Source: Halalkalibacter hemicellulosilyticusJCM 9152
GTDB taxonomy: Bacteria > Bacillota > Bacilli > Bacillales > Bacillaceae_D
DNA: 64,000 bases
NCBI RefSeq assembly: GCF_000513115.1
Contig: NZ_BAUU01000005.1
Location: 112,055 to 176,054 of the forward strand
Direction of reading: 5' to 3'
Shown here: positions 16,647 to 25,823 of the stretch, piece after piece
Position numbering within the stretch: position 1 is the first letter of the stretch
Layout of the letters: each line of letters opens with the position of its first letter
Notes under the pieces: generated by a model
The model's input: only the letters and a program-made list of their open reading frames with translations
Told to the model about the DNA's origin: nothing
Database searches by the model: none
Position numbers and translations under genes: made by a program

Positions 16647-19061
16647 ATGAAACATAAAGAATTAATAGCAAAGATGACATTAGAAGAAAAAGCTTCGTTA
16701 ATGTCCGGAAAAGATTTCTGGCAATCACAAGAGATTGAACACCTTGGTATCAATAGCATCTTTTTTGCTGATGGTCCACATGGAATCCGTAGACAAGCCG
16801 TTGCTGCTGATAAATTAGGGTTGAACCTTGGAAATCCAGCAACTTGCTTTCCGACTGCAGCAACCGTGGCCAATAGCTGGAATGCTGAGCTTGGAGAGAA
16901 AGTTGGAGAGTATCTTGGTGAGGAAGCGATTGCTCAGGAAGTGAATGTGTTACTTGGACCAGGTGTGAATATGAAACGAAATCCTCTATGTGGAAGGAAT
17001 TTTGAATATTTTAGTGAGGATCCATATCTTGCTGGGAAAATGGCCGCTAGTTATATTAGAGGTATTCAGTCATATGGTATTTCGGCCTGCGTGAAGCATT
17101 TTGCGGTAAATAATCAAGAGAAAAGACGAATGTCAATTGATGCAATTGTTGATGAACGTACGTTACGTGAACTGTACTTAACGGCATTTGAAATTGCTGT
17201 TAAGGAAGGGAAGACGAAGGCTGTTATGTCTTCCTATAATAAATTGAATGGTACATATACGAATGAAAATATGCATATCATGCAAGCTATTCTTCGTGGC
17301 GAATGGGAATACGATGGTACCGTAATTACTGATTGGGGTGGTAGCAATGATCGTGTGTCTGGACTGTTAGCAGGGAATGAGCTAGAAATGCCGACAACAG
17401 CAGGCGAAACCGATCAAGAGATCGTTCAAGCGATTCGTGATGGAAAGCTAGAGGAAGTTGTTTTGGATGAATGCGTGGATCGTTTGTTAGAGCTAATTTT
17501 TACAACGGAGTCAGCTTATAAGAAGCCACATGCTAAGTTTAATGTGGAGCGACATCATCGAGTGTCACAGAAGGTTGCGGAAGAGTCGATCGTTCTATTA
17601 AAAAATGAAGGCAATATATTACCATTGAAATATGGTAAAAAGGTTGCTGTTGTTGGAGATTTTGCAAAGGATGCTCGCTATCAAGGGGCAGGCTCCTCGC
17701 TCGTTAATCCGACAATTTTGGATCATACGCTAGATTGTTTTCAAGAATCAGGTATTGACAGCATCGGTTTTGAGCCTGGATTTGAGCGTTATGGAAAGAG
17801 AAACACGGAGAAGATTCAAAAGGCATGCGAGCTAGCGAAACAAGCAGATGTGACCTTGTTGTATATCGGTCTAGATGAAGTGACTGAAGCTGAAGGATTA
17901 GATCGACAAAGTATGAAGATTCCTGATAATCAAATTGAATTGCTTCATGCGCTGCACGAAGTCAACCCGAATATGATTGCCATTCTTTCTTGTGGTTCAG
18001 CAGTTGAAATGCCTTGGATTCATAAGGTGAGAGGGCTAGTGCATGGCTATTTAGGTGGACAAGCAGGTGCAAGAGCCATTTTGAGAGTGTTGTCAGGCGA
18101 TGTCAATCCTTCAGGGAAGTTGGCAGAGTCATATCCGTTTCGCTATGAAGATACGCCTTCGTATCACCACTTTCCCGGAGAGGAAGCAAGTGTTGAATAT
18201 CGGGAGGGACTTTTTATAGGCTATCGTTATTATGATACGGCGAAGGTCGATGTTCTTTTTCCATTTGGATTTGGCCTAAGCTATACAACATTTGCTTATG
18301 CAATTATCGACGTAACGGAGAACCTCGTTTCCTTCGATTTAACCAATACGGGACAAGTTGCGGGGATGGAAGTTGCACAATTATATGTTGGTTGCCAATC
18401 AAGTCATATTTTTCGACCTAAGAAAGAGTTGAAAGGTTTTAAGAAAGTCTTTATTAATGCAGGTGAGACAAAACGTGTCACGATCCCATTTGATGATAAA
18501 ACATTTCGTTATTTTAATGTAAAGACAAATCAATGGGAAGTGGAAGAGGCTGACTATATCATTATGGTTGGGGCGTCTAGCGCCGATATTCGTTTACAGG
18601 ATTCACTATATGTGAAAGGGACGATTGCTCCGCTTCCATATGATAAAGAGAAGCTTCCTTCCTACTTTTCAGGAATGATAAAGAAGGTACATGTCGACGA
18701 ATTTGAGCAACTATTAGGACGTAACGTACCACAATCAATTTGGAATCGAGGTAAGCCACTTGGCTACACAGATACGATTGAACAATGTCAGTATGCGAAA
18801 GGATTATTCGGTCGTTTGTTGTTTAGATTTGTGACATTTTCCTATTGGACTTTGAAAAAAATCGGGAAAAGAAGTACGGCTAACCTTATCATGATGTCGA
18901 TCTATTACCAACCTTTAAGAGGAATGGCTAGGATGACAGGTGGTATTATAAATATGCCAATGTTAGACGGGATCATTATGATGATCAATGGGCGCTTCTT
19001 TAAAGGGGTTGGTCATGTCTTAAGTGAAAGAAGAAAAATGAAGAAGGCAACGACTAAATAG
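16647..19061 (+). CDS. Glycoside hydrolase family 3 beta-glucosidase-type enzyme
   Basis: An 804-residue enzyme without signal peptide. The N-terminal TIM barrel includes FFADGPHGIR, LLGPGVNMKRNPLCGRNFEYFSEDP in pieces, the KHFAVNNQE substrate loop and the catalytic nucleophile Asp229 in VITDWGG. The (alpha/beta)6 domain follows (about 300-530), then a fibronectin-like domain. It cleaves beta-linked glucose or related sugars from the non-reducing end. Unlike most family members it carries about 130 extra residues at the C terminus, hydrophobic and rich in Met and Arg (YWTLKKIGKRSTANLIMM, GGIINMPMLDGIIMMING), which may associate with the membrane. It is 35 bases downstream of the GT2 gene and ends in a strong terminator. 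Confidence 0.93.
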   Translation: MKHKELIAKMTLEEKASLMSGKDFWQSQEIEHLGINSIFFADGPHGIRRQAVAADKLGLNLGNPATCFPTAATVANSWNAELGEKVGEYLGEEAIAQEVNVLLGPGVNMKRNPLCGRNFEYFSEDPYLAGKMAASYIRGIQSYGISACVKHFAVNNQEKRRMSIDAIVDERTLRELYLTAFEIAVKEGKTKAVMSSYNKLNGTYTNENMHIMQAILRGEWEYDGTVITDWGGSNDRVSGLLAGNELEMPTTAGETDQEIVQAIRDGKLEEVVLDECVDRLLELIFTTESAYKKPHAKFNVERHHRVSQKVAEESIVLLKNEGNILPLKYGKKVAVVGDFAKDARYQGAGSSLVNPTILDHTLDCFQESGIDSIGFEPGFERYGKRNTEKIQKACELAKQADVTLLYIGLDEVTEAEGLDRQSMKIPDNQIELLHALHEVNPNMIAILSCGSAVEMPWIHKVRGLVHGYLGGQAGARAILRVLSGDVNPSGKLAESYPFRYEDTPSYHHFPGEEASVEYREGLFIGYRYYDTAKVDVLFPFGFGLSYTTFAYAIIDVTENLVSFDLTNTGQVAGMEVAQLYVGCQSSHIFRPKKELKGFKKVFINAGETKRVTIPFDDKTFRYFNVKTNQWEVEEADYIIMVGASSADIRLQDSLYVKGTIAPLPYDKEKLPSYFSGMIKKVHVDEFEQLLGRNVPQSIWNRGKPLGYTDTIEQCQYAKGLFGRLLFRFVTFSYWTLKKIGKRSTANLIMMSIYYQPLRGMARMTGGIINMPMLDGIIMMINGRFFKGVGHVLSERRKMKKATTK

Positions 19062-19081
19062 TGGTCGTTGCTTTTTTTTTG
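19047..19081 (+). terminator. Rho-independent terminator after the GH3 gene
   Basis: GCAACGAC (19047-19054) and GTCGTTGC (19064-19071) form an 8-base stem followed by ten T; the stem includes the stop codon region. Confidence 0.85.
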
Positions 19082-19382
19082 TAACGAGGATCAGAAAGGA
19101 TAGTTAAAAGATGCTTTATGAAGGGAATAGTGGAATGAGGTTCCATCAAAGATGATGAAAGTGTATTAATAGGTGACCTCGAACGGTTAATATGACGCTC
19201 GATATACTGTCTGTTAGGACGTATAAGTCACCTCGTCTATTCTAAACTTATTGGAATCCGATCATTATACTCTATAATTGGAATCAAATTGTATATTCAA
19301 CAATATTAAACAAGTAGAGAACTTGTGTTACAATCGTCCTAACGAATAAACCTTTATTGATCGTGTGAATAAGGAGATGGAT
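19082..19382. other. Upstream region of yndG
   Basis: About 300 bases with no gene. It holds one GGAATGAGGTTCC motif (19132-19144), the same word found inverted in the repeat region near 10.7 kb. No clear promoter was identified. Confidence 0.35.
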
Positions 19383-20294
19383 ATGTCAAAGTCAAAGCCA
19401 ATTTATGTGGAGACACTCATTAATGCTGAAATGGAGAAATTATGGGACTATACGCAAAAACCAGATTTACATGAGCAGTGGGATTTGCGTTTTACGAACA
19501 TTACTTATTTACCGAAAGAGAAGGAAGCCGATCCGCAGCATTTTCTATATCAAACGAATATTGGATTTGGACTAACGATTAAAGGAACAGGTAAAAGTGT
19601 TAAAACGGTTATGAAAAAAAATGAGCGTGTTTCAGCATTAAAATTTTGGGCGAATCATCCACTTTCTTTAATTGCGGAAGGGAGTGGCTATTGGAAATAT
19701 ACACAAACTAGTGACGGAATTGTTTTTTTGACACAATATGATTATGCTACTCGTTTTGGCTATTTGGGTAGAATAATGAATGTCGTATTTAAACCCCTTA
19801 TGGGATGGGCGACTGCTTGGAGCTTTGACTGTTTAAGACTGTGGCTTGAGAAGGGGATTTCACCTCAAATTTCGATGGTGAGAAGTCTTTATCAAATGAT
19901 TGCTAGCTTTGTGCTTGCTTTTATTTGGATATACCAAGGACTAGTACCGAAAATATTGTTTCAAGATGCGGGAGAGTTAGAGCTGTTACAAGGTACTGGT
20001 TTGTTTCAAGGACATGAGGAGTTGTTCCTCTATATATTAGGAGTGCTACAAATCGGTTTTGGGTTATTGTTTTTATGGATAGGTCGAAAATGGTGGTTGC
20101 ATGTTATCAATATTGTAGCGCTTATTTGTTTAGGGGTGGGCGCTATAATGAGTAGTGCTATTGTTTTGGCAGCACCTTTCAATCCTTTAACATTAACAAT
20201 TGCGATGATTGGATACTCACTACTAACGACCTTGAATCTAAAGGATTTACCAAGTGCTAATCATTGTAAGAGAAATCGAGTACGTAGTAGGTGA
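19383..20294 (+). CDS. yndG: YndG-like protein: SRPBCC domain fused to DoxX-like membrane domain
   Basis: A 303-residue protein in two parts. Residues 1-150 form a START/SRPBCC-type lipid- or ligand-binding domain (IYVETLINAEMEKLWDYTQKP, then WANHPLSLIAEGSGYW). Residues 170-290 hold four membrane helices of DoxX-like type. The order and its neighbours match the yndG-yndH-yndJ group of Bacillus subtilis, whose function is not established. ATG 19383 is chosen because AAGGAGATGG ends 2-5 bases upstream; GTG 19365 lies before the ribosome site. The stop codon is followed at 5 bases by the start of yndH, so the three genes form an operon. Confidence 0.8.
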   Translation: MSKSKPIYVETLINAEMEKLWDYTQKPDLHEQWDLRFTNITYLPKEKEADPQHFLYQTNIGFGLTIKGTGKSVKTVMKKNERVSALKFWANHPLSLIAEGSGYWKYTQTSDGIVFLTQYDYATRFGYLGRIMNVVFKPLMGWATAWSFDCLRLWLEKGISPQISMVRSLYQMIASFVLAFIWIYQGLVPKILFQDAGELELLQGTGLFQGHEELFLYILGVLQIGFGLLFLWIGRKWWLHVINIVALICLGVGAIMSSAIVLAAPFNPLTLTIAMIGYSLLTTLNLKDLPSANHCKRNRVRSR

Positions 20295-20299
20295 AGAAA

Positions 20300-20980
20300 A
20301 TGCCATCAATCTATGAAAGAGCGTTGGGAGAAGGTTATCAATACTTACATCCGGAAATTAAGCGTAAGTTTGCATTGTCGAGTGAACAAGCTGTGGCAAG
20401 TAGAGCTGAGGGTGTTATGAATGAAATATGGGGAGGGCGTATATGGATGCGCCCTTTTCTTCACTTGGGGGGAATGAAGCGTTTGACATTCTCAGAACGA
20501 GGACAAAACATTCCATTTTCTTTAGAAAATTACGCATATTTGAACTCATGCGGTCAGGAATGTATGGCTTGGATACGAAAATTTCATTTTAAGAGAACCA
20601 GGCATTTTGATGCAACGATGGTTTATAGTGAAAATCAGAGGAAGGTTATAGATTATTTAGGTTCTGATCAGGACTTAGTCACAAGCCTTGATATAGACGT
20701 TATGTCAAATGGAGGGATAAAGCTTGTGTCTGGACCACTGTTTATTAATAGAGAGCAAAAGACTATGGAGCTACCAAGTCTTTTCTCAGCAAAAGCGACT
20801 GCAAAAGAATGGTTTAATGATGAGCAAAATAGGTTTCACATTGAAGTGGATGTGCAAAATCGTTATTTCGGAACGATTTTTGGCTATAAGGGCACGTTTA
20901 CGGTTCAATATTATGACTTTAATGGGAATCTTCCGAGTGAGGTAAAGCCCCGGAAAGAAAAATCATTGAACTTGCTGTAA
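20300..20980 (+). CDS. yndH: YndH-like protein (DUF4166)
   Basis: A 226-residue soluble protein of the DUF4166 group, which begins SIYERALGEGYQYLHPEIKRKF as here and contains the conserved EIWGGRIWMRPFLHLG stretch and a C-terminal GPLFI and FGTIFGYKGTF segment. Function is unknown; the mainly beta composition suggests a barrel-like fold. ATG 20300 is supported by AGGTGA 5 bases upstream, itself overlapping the yndG stop. It is the middle gene of the yndGHJ operon and is followed after 13 bases by yndJ, so its role probably depends on the two membrane partners. Confidence 0.75.
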   Translation: MPSIYERALGEGYQYLHPEIKRKFALSSEQAVASRAEGVMNEIWGGRIWMRPFLHLGGMKRLTFSERGQNIPFSLENYAYLNSCGQECMAWIRKFHFKRTRHFDATMVYSENQRKVIDYLGSDQDLVTSLDIDVMSNGGIKLVSGPLFINREQKTMELPSLFSAKATAKEWFNDEQNRFHIEVDVQNRYFGTIFGYKGTFTVQYYDFNGNLPSEVKPRKEKSLNLL

Positions 20981-20993
20981 AAAGGAGAGAGCG

Positions 20994-22694
20994 ATGAGAA
21001 GAACAATCATGATACAGGCGATTGCTGGACTTATAGTTTGGCTTGCGTCTTTTTCTATTCTTAATATCGGACTAATCGAACGATTATTGTTATTTTCCAT
21101 TCTTGTACTCGTACCGTTAATCCTTTACTTGACTGAAACGAAGGATCGCCATGGCGAATACTTTAAAACGTATAGGGTTGCTGTTCATTTATTTCCGGTT
21201 GGCTCATTAATGGCATTTATATCTTTCTTCATTCCGTCAGGAGTACTAGCGGGAATGGTATCTATCGGTTGGTTATTGTGGACAGGTATAGTGTTTGTCT
21301 ATGGCTTTGCTAGGTTGTCAGCTAGAGGATTGACGTTTCTTGAGGAGACGAGTATTGACATTGGCTTAATGTATCTTTTGCTTGGTGGTGGCTGGTTTAC
21401 AGTGTTTCAATTTGGATTTGATGTGATGAATTTTGGTTCATTAATTATTCTATTAACAGCCATTCATTTTCATTATTCAGCCTTTGTGACTCCTATTTTT
21501 CTTGGTTTGTTAGGCAGAGTACTTAGGGAAGGATGTAATTTGCCTAAAAGCTATCGGTTAGCAACGATTGGTGTCATGATTAGTCCGATAGGTGTGGCAG
21601 TTGGTATTACATACTCTCGTTTGATTGAATTTATTTTTGTTGTATTGTTTGTACTTTGTTTATGGATATATACGTTTTTAGTTATTAAATATGTGCGAAA
21701 GAAACAGACGTATTTGGTCGGGTATTTTTTAATTAGTTTATCGGGATTAATTCTTCTGTTTACAATGTCTCTTGCCTTTTACTATGGACTTGGTCGCTTA
21801 TTGCGAGTAGATCTGATTCTTATTCCTGATATGGTGACACTACATGGAATTGGTAATGCGTTTGGTTTTGTGCTAGTAGGTGTATTAGGCTGGTTAATGA
21901 TCTTGCCAAAAATGTCTACGAACATCTATGGAATTCCATTTAGCCAAATTACAGGAAAGTGGAAAATAGGAGCAAATTTCTTTGAGAGGAATCAATTAAA
22001 ATCCTCAACGGATAGTCGATGCCAAGGGCTTATAGATGATTTAAGCTTATTTGACCAATACGATTTTGATTCTCATCGAGTAAATTGTGAGATTAGACAG
22101 TTCTATGAGAACCCCCTTTCCTTCGATTTAGTATCGAAAACATATTGGCATAAGGGATTTCGATTGTTGTCGAAGCTTTATAAATCGGCCAGTAGAAAAA
22201 TGGAACAAATTGATTTGCCGTTACATGATCAAAAGGAGGAGCTTGAAGTAAACAGTAAGTTGATACCGATAGATTCTGATCAAGATGGAAGAAAGCGACC
22301 ACGCGCGTGGGTACGCACGGATAAAAAATCGGGAAATGCCGTCTTTGTAGCATCCTATTCCTATCATATTTATGGAGAAAAAAAGTATTTAAACATCTCA
22401 CTCCCTCTTCCTTTCGGTCAAATGACAGCCGTTCTTCGCTTTGAAAATTATGGTTATGAGCAACGGGATGATGGTCTTGTACTGACGAGTCAATCGAATA
22501 GGTTAGGGAAGGGAGATGAAGGAATTTATTATGTCACAAAATGGTTTGTAGTTCGCCTGCCTCTTGATGAACGTTTTCAGTTATGGGTGGAAGACAGTAA
22601 TGTGTCGATTTTGAATGCGAACCATCGTATGTGGCTGTGCGGAAAACGTTTTTTAACAATTGACTACTGGATTACTAGAAATAAATATGAATAA
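20994..22694 (+). CDS. yndJ: YndJ-like integral membrane protein
   Basis: A 566-residue membrane protein. About nine to ten hydrophobic helices fill residues 5-310, with a conserved IHFHYSAFVTPIFLGLLGR segment that is typical of the YndJ family, followed by a soluble region of 250 residues starting after IYGIPFSQITGKW. That soluble tail shares the look of the DUF4166-like beta domain (residue pairs such as KRPRAWVRTDKKSG, then a FENYGYEQRDDGL stretch), so the protein may be a fusion of transporter-like and sensor parts. Biochemical function is unknown. AAAGGAGAG precedes the ATG. It closes the yndGHJ operon, and a clear terminator follows. Confidence 0.82.
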   Translation: MRRTIMIQAIAGLIVWLASFSILNIGLIERLLLFSILVLVPLILYLTETKDRHGEYFKTYRVAVHLFPVGSLMAFISFFIPSGVLAGMVSIGWLLWTGIVFVYGFARLSARGLTFLEETSIDIGLMYLLLGGGWFTVFQFGFDVMNFGSLIILLTAIHFHYSAFVTPIFLGLLGRVLREGCNLPKSYRLATIGVMISPIGVAVGITYSRLIEFIFVVLFVLCLWIYTFLVIKYVRKKQTYLVGYFLISLSGLILLFTMSLAFYYGLGRLLRVDLILIPDMVTLHGIGNAFGFVLVGVLGWLMILPKMSTNIYGIPFSQITGKWKIGANFFERNQLKSSTDSRCQGLIDDLSLFDQYDFDSHRVNCEIRQFYENPLSFDLVSKTYWHKGFRLLSKLYKSASRKMEQIDLPLHDQKEELEVNSKLIPIDSDQDGRKRPRAWVRTDKKSGNAVFVASYSYHIYGEKKYLNISLPLPFGQMTAVLRFENYGYEQRDDGLVLTSQSNRLGKGDEGIYYVTKWFVVRLPLDERFQLWVEDSNVSILNANHRMWLCGKRFLTIDYWITRNKYE

Positions 22695-22702
22695 TATTGG
22701 TT

Positions 22703-22740
22703 CCTCAATTGTTAGTGTCACTAACGGTTGAGGTTTTTTT
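22703..22740 (+). terminator. Rho-independent terminator after yndJ
   Basis: CCTCAA..GTTAGTG pairs with CACTAAC..TTGAGG (22703-22733) and is followed by seven T. Confidence 0.88.
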
Positions 22741-22805
22741 ATGAGTCAGAGGGGGTTCAAGCAGGTGATGAAAAGGATGATTGTTATTTTTTATAAAATA
22801 ATTAA

Positions 22806-22833
22806 TTGACAATGATTCTCATTGTTATATACT
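22806..22833 (+). promoter_or_regulatory. Fur-box promoter
   Basis: TTGACA (22806-22811) and TATACT (22828-22833) are 16 bases apart. Overlying them is the inverted repeat ACAATGA-TTC-TCATTGT (22809-22825), close to the Bacillus Fur box TGATAATNATTATCA. Iron-repressed transcription of the following lipoprotein gene is expected. Confidence 0.85.
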
Positions 22834-22890
22834 ATATGAAGCGTATGATAGATGGCAAACTATTAAAATCATAAAAAAGGGGAAATACAA

Positions 22891-23814
22891 ATGAAAAAGC
22901 TATTAATACCATTTTTGTTTATTTTCGTACTCGTTCTAAGTGCTTGTGGGAGCGCTGAGTCGACAGATGAAAGTAATTCAACGGAGAGTGATACAGAGGC
23001 TGACGCTGAAACGATTACGTATGAGTCAGAGTTAGGACCAGTTGAGGTTCCTGCTAATCCGCAGAGAATCGTTGCCCTTACGAACGGACCGAATGTTCTT
23101 GCGTTAGATGGAAATATCGTTGGAATTGATGAATGGACAGAAGCTAATCCTCTATTTGAAGAAAGACTTGAAGGCGTTGAAATTGTATCAGATGCGACCT
23201 TGGAGAAAATTCAGGAATTAAATCCGGATTTAATTATTGCCGGATCCTGGCAAGAAAATCTTGATAACCTAAGTAAAATTGCACCGACTGTTGTCTACAC
23301 TTGGGGTGCATTAGACTATTTATCACAGCAGCTTGAAATTGGAAAGCTCTTAAACAAAGAAGAAGAAGCGGCAGCGTGGATAGAGGATTTCCAAAATCGC
23401 GCTCAAGCAGCTGGGGATGAGATTAGAGAGTTAATTGGTGAGGATACGACCGTTTCTGTTATTGAAAATGGAAATGATGAGCTTTATGTGTTTGGAGATA
23501 ATTATGCACGTGGGACAGAAATTCTTTATCAAGAAATGAAACTGAACATGCCTGAACAAGTAGAAGAGATGGCTCTAGAATCAGGTGTTTATACACTTTC
23601 CTTGGAAGCTGTTCCTGAGTTTGCTGGAGATTATATTGTCTTGAGTAAAAATCCGGATGCTGATGATTCAATGTTTGAATTGAATACATGGCAGAACGTG
23701 CCGGCTGTTCAAAACGGTCAAGTTATTGAAATTAATAGTAAAGCATCGACCTATAGTGATCCGATCACACTTGAGTATTTACTTGATATATTTGAAGGTT
23801 ACTTTTTAGATTAA
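22891..23814 (+). CDS. Siderophore ABC transporter substrate-binding lipoprotein
   Basis: A 307-residue lipoprotein with a signal peptide ending in the lipobox LSAC (Cys19) and a following acidic linker of Ser/Glu/Asp. The fold is the class III (FeuA/FhuD-type) binding protein: GPVEVPANPQRIVAL at the start of domain one, ELNPDLIIAG, and a long backbone helix (KIAPTVVYTW), then domain two with YVFGDNYARG and VPAFVQNGQVIEI-like ends. It captures ferric siderophores outside the membrane. No permease or ATPase gene is next to it, so it must use components encoded elsewhere. The Fur box in its promoter supports an iron role. Confidence 0.9.
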   Translation: MKKLLIPFLFIFVLVLSACGSAESTDESNSTESDTEADAETITYESELGPVEVPANPQRIVALTNGPNVLALDGNIVGIDEWTEANPLFEERLEGVEIVSDATLEKIQELNPDLIIAGSWQENLDNLSKIAPTVVYTWGALDYLSQQLEIGKLLNKEEEAAAWIEDFQNRAQAAGDEIRELIGEDTTVSVIENGNDELYVFGDNYARGTEILYQEMKLNMPEQVEEMALESGVYTLSLEAVPEFAGDYIVLSKNPDADDSMFELNTWQNVPAVQNGQVIEINSKASTYSDPITLEYLLDIFEGYFLD

Positions 23815-23829
23815 AGGCATCAAGCATTA

Positions 23830-23867
23830 ATACCCTAGTTGTTAGTGATGGCTAACAACTAGGGTAT
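23830..23867. terminator. Bidirectional terminator between convergent genes
   Basis: A 16-base perfect stem, ATACCCTAGTTGTTAG and its complement at 23852-23867, with a 6-base loop; it serves the lipoprotein gene and the convergent GntR gene. Confidence 0.85.
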
Positions 23868-23881
23868 TGTTTGTATCAGAC

Positions 23882-24613
23882 TTAACGAGTTCTTCTAATT
23901 CTAAATTTAAAAATATCATTACGCAAATAGTCATAGCTCAGCATAACCGGTCTGTTAAGCTCATCGTAGTGTAGCTGTATCATTTGCATAACTGTTGTAT
24001 GAGGGTGAATGAGTAGCTTTTGACAATAACGGTCAATATGAAGAGGAACAGCAAGCTCAGTATCGCTACGTATGGTTCTAATATGACATTTGTTCTCTAG
24101 GAATTCGGTTAAGGAACCATGTAGCTCCTCTTGTTCGAATGCATTTCCTACAATCGCTTTGGGCATTATGTTCAATGAGCAAACGACAGGTTCACCGTTT
24201 GCAGTACGAATCCGTTCATGTTGAACAACTAGTTCTCCCACCTTAATCGATAGATAGTTTGCCCATTCTCTTGTAGCCGGTACGACATCTGAATACTCTT
24301 TTTTCTCTCCTTCGATTAATCCTGCTGACTGGATTAATTCCCCAATCTTCGTTAGTTTTTCTAAGCTGTTATCAATGTTCGGTAGAGGTGTTGTCACAAA
24401 TGTACCAACCCCATGTTTCACATTCACTTTCCCTTCTTGTTCTAATAACTTAATCGCAGAACGAAATGTTTCTCTGCTAACGCGAAAGGATTTGGCCATT
24501 TGCATTTCTGAAGGGAGTTTTTCCCCAATTGCAAATTGGCCAGATGTAATCATGTCTTCTATCTGTTCTTTAATTACTAAATAACTAGGTTTATCTAACG
24601 TTTTCTTTAACAA
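23882..24613 (-). CDS. GntR-family regulator with UTRA effector domain
   Basis: A 243-residue regulator. Residues 1-75 are the GntR winged helix (SYLVIKEQIEDMI, then SEMQMAKSFRVSRETFRSAIKLLEQEG and the wing HGVGTFV). The rest has the UTRA small-molecule domain signature, with VVQHERIRTANGEPVVCSLN and a C-terminal RPVMLSYDYLRND. HutC/FarR-type proteins of this kind bind sugar phosphates or amines. The TTG at 24613 is preferred, since AGAGGTG lies 6 bases upstream; GTG 24622 would overlap the ribosome site. It is transcribed away from the permease operon across 250 bases, so it is the likely repressor of that transport operon. Confidence 0.88.
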   Translation of the reverse strand: MLKKTLDKPSYLVIKEQIEDMITSGQFAIGEKLPSEMQMAKSFRVSRETFRSAIKLLEQEGKVNVKHGVGTFVTTPLPNIDNSLEKLTKIGELIQSAGLIEGEKKEYSDVVPATREWANYLSIKVGELVVQHERIRTANGEPVVCSLNIMPKAIVGNAFEQEELHGSLTEFLENKCHIRTIRSDTELAVPLHIDRYCQKLLIHPHTTVMQMIQLHYDELNRPVMLSYDYLRNDIFKFRIRRTR

Positions 24614-24863
24614 TTTAAGCACCTCTAGACTTCTTTTCTTGTTTTGAGTATACCACTTTTTGATCTATTGAATGAGTAATGATGATAGAGGTAATCTATT
24701 TTTTTGTATAATAAATAGCTATATATAAGGGTTTTTAGCTAATTGTAAAAAATATATTAAGAAATGTTTATAGAAAATTTACACGTTTTAAACAATAGCT
24801 TAATGAAAATCTTGTACGATCAAACCACAGAGACGTCTATACAACATAAACGAGGAGGTCTTT

Positions 24864-25823
24864 ATGGCTCAGTCAAACACAGAAATACATAGTAACAAAC
24901 ATGTACAAATAAATAAGAAGAACGAACGAATCAAATTGATAAAAAGAGGGATTCCTCTTTATTTCATGATGTTACCTGGTGTATTGTTCTTCCTCTTATT
25001 TAAATATGGGCCGATGGTTGGCTTGTCCGTTGCTTTTATGGAATATGATCCGTTTAAAGGCTTCTTCCAAAGTGAGTGGATAGGATTTGGACATTTTATT
25101 CGACTGTTCGAAGAGCGGGTTTTCTTAAATTTATTATGGAATACGTTTGTTTTAAGTATTTATGATATTATCTTTTATTTTCCTGCACCTATTTTATTAG
25201 CTCTACTATTAAATGAAATTCGGTTACGTTTTTTTCGGACGACAATTCAAACGATTTTATATACGCCGCACTTTGTATCATGGGTTGTTATCGTTGGGAT
25301 CACCGTTATGATGTTCTCGACACAAAATGGAAGCATTAATAACCTGTTAGTTGACCTGGGATTTGAGCGGGTTGAGCTAATGACAGATCCAGGCTATTTT
25401 CGACCGTTATGGGTCATTCACAATATATGGAATGGAATGGGGTGGGATGCAATTGTTTATTTGGCAGCGATGTCGTCTATTAATCCACAGTTGTATGAAG
25501 CAGCTCGGGTGGATGGTGCCACTAGATTACAAATGGTCTGGTATATTACACTTCCGTCGATTATGTATTTAATTGTGATCATGTTGATTTTACGCTTCGG
25601 TGGGTTTATGGATTTAAGCTTTACCCATATTTATTTGCTTCAAAACTCCTTGAACATGAGTGTTTCGGATGTTTTTGATACATATGTGTATCGTGCAGGT
25701 GTGATTGGTGGGCAATTTAGCTATACGACTGCGGTTGGTTTATTTAAATCAGTGATAGCTCTTAGCATGGTCATGATCGCAAATACGATTGCAAAGAAGA
25801 TGGGAAAGGAAGGCGTTTATTAA
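24864..25823 (+). CDS. ABC transporter permease, LplB-type (carbohydrate)
   Basis: A 319-residue permease with six membrane helices, an N-terminal helix at residues 30-50 (PLYFMMLPGVLFFLLFKYGPM), and the EAARVDGATRLQMVWYITLP loop, the EAA motif that docks the ATPase. It matches LplB-type subunits used by oligosaccharide importers (CUT1 family). GAGGAGG precedes ATG 24864. The stop overlaps the next ATG by one base, proving tight coupling with the second permease. No ATPase gene is present in the operon; a shared MsmX-like ATPase encoded elsewhere is the usual partner in Bacillus, which is inference here. Confidence 0.92.
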   Translation: MAQSNTEIHSNKHVQINKKNERIKLIKRGIPLYFMMLPGVLFFLLFKYGPMVGLSVAFMEYDPFKGFFQSEWIGFGHFIRLFEERVFLNLLWNTFVLSIYDIIFYFPAPILLALLLNEIRLRFFRTTIQTILYTPHFVSWVVIVGITVMMFSTQNGSINNLLVDLGFERVELMTDPGYFRPLWVIHNIWNGMGWDAIVYLAAMSSINPQLYEAARVDGATRLQMVWYITLPSIMYLIVIMLILRFGGFMDLSFTHIYLLQNSLNMSVSDVFDTYVYRAGVIGGQFSYTTAVGLFKSVIALSMVMIANTIAKKMGKEGVY

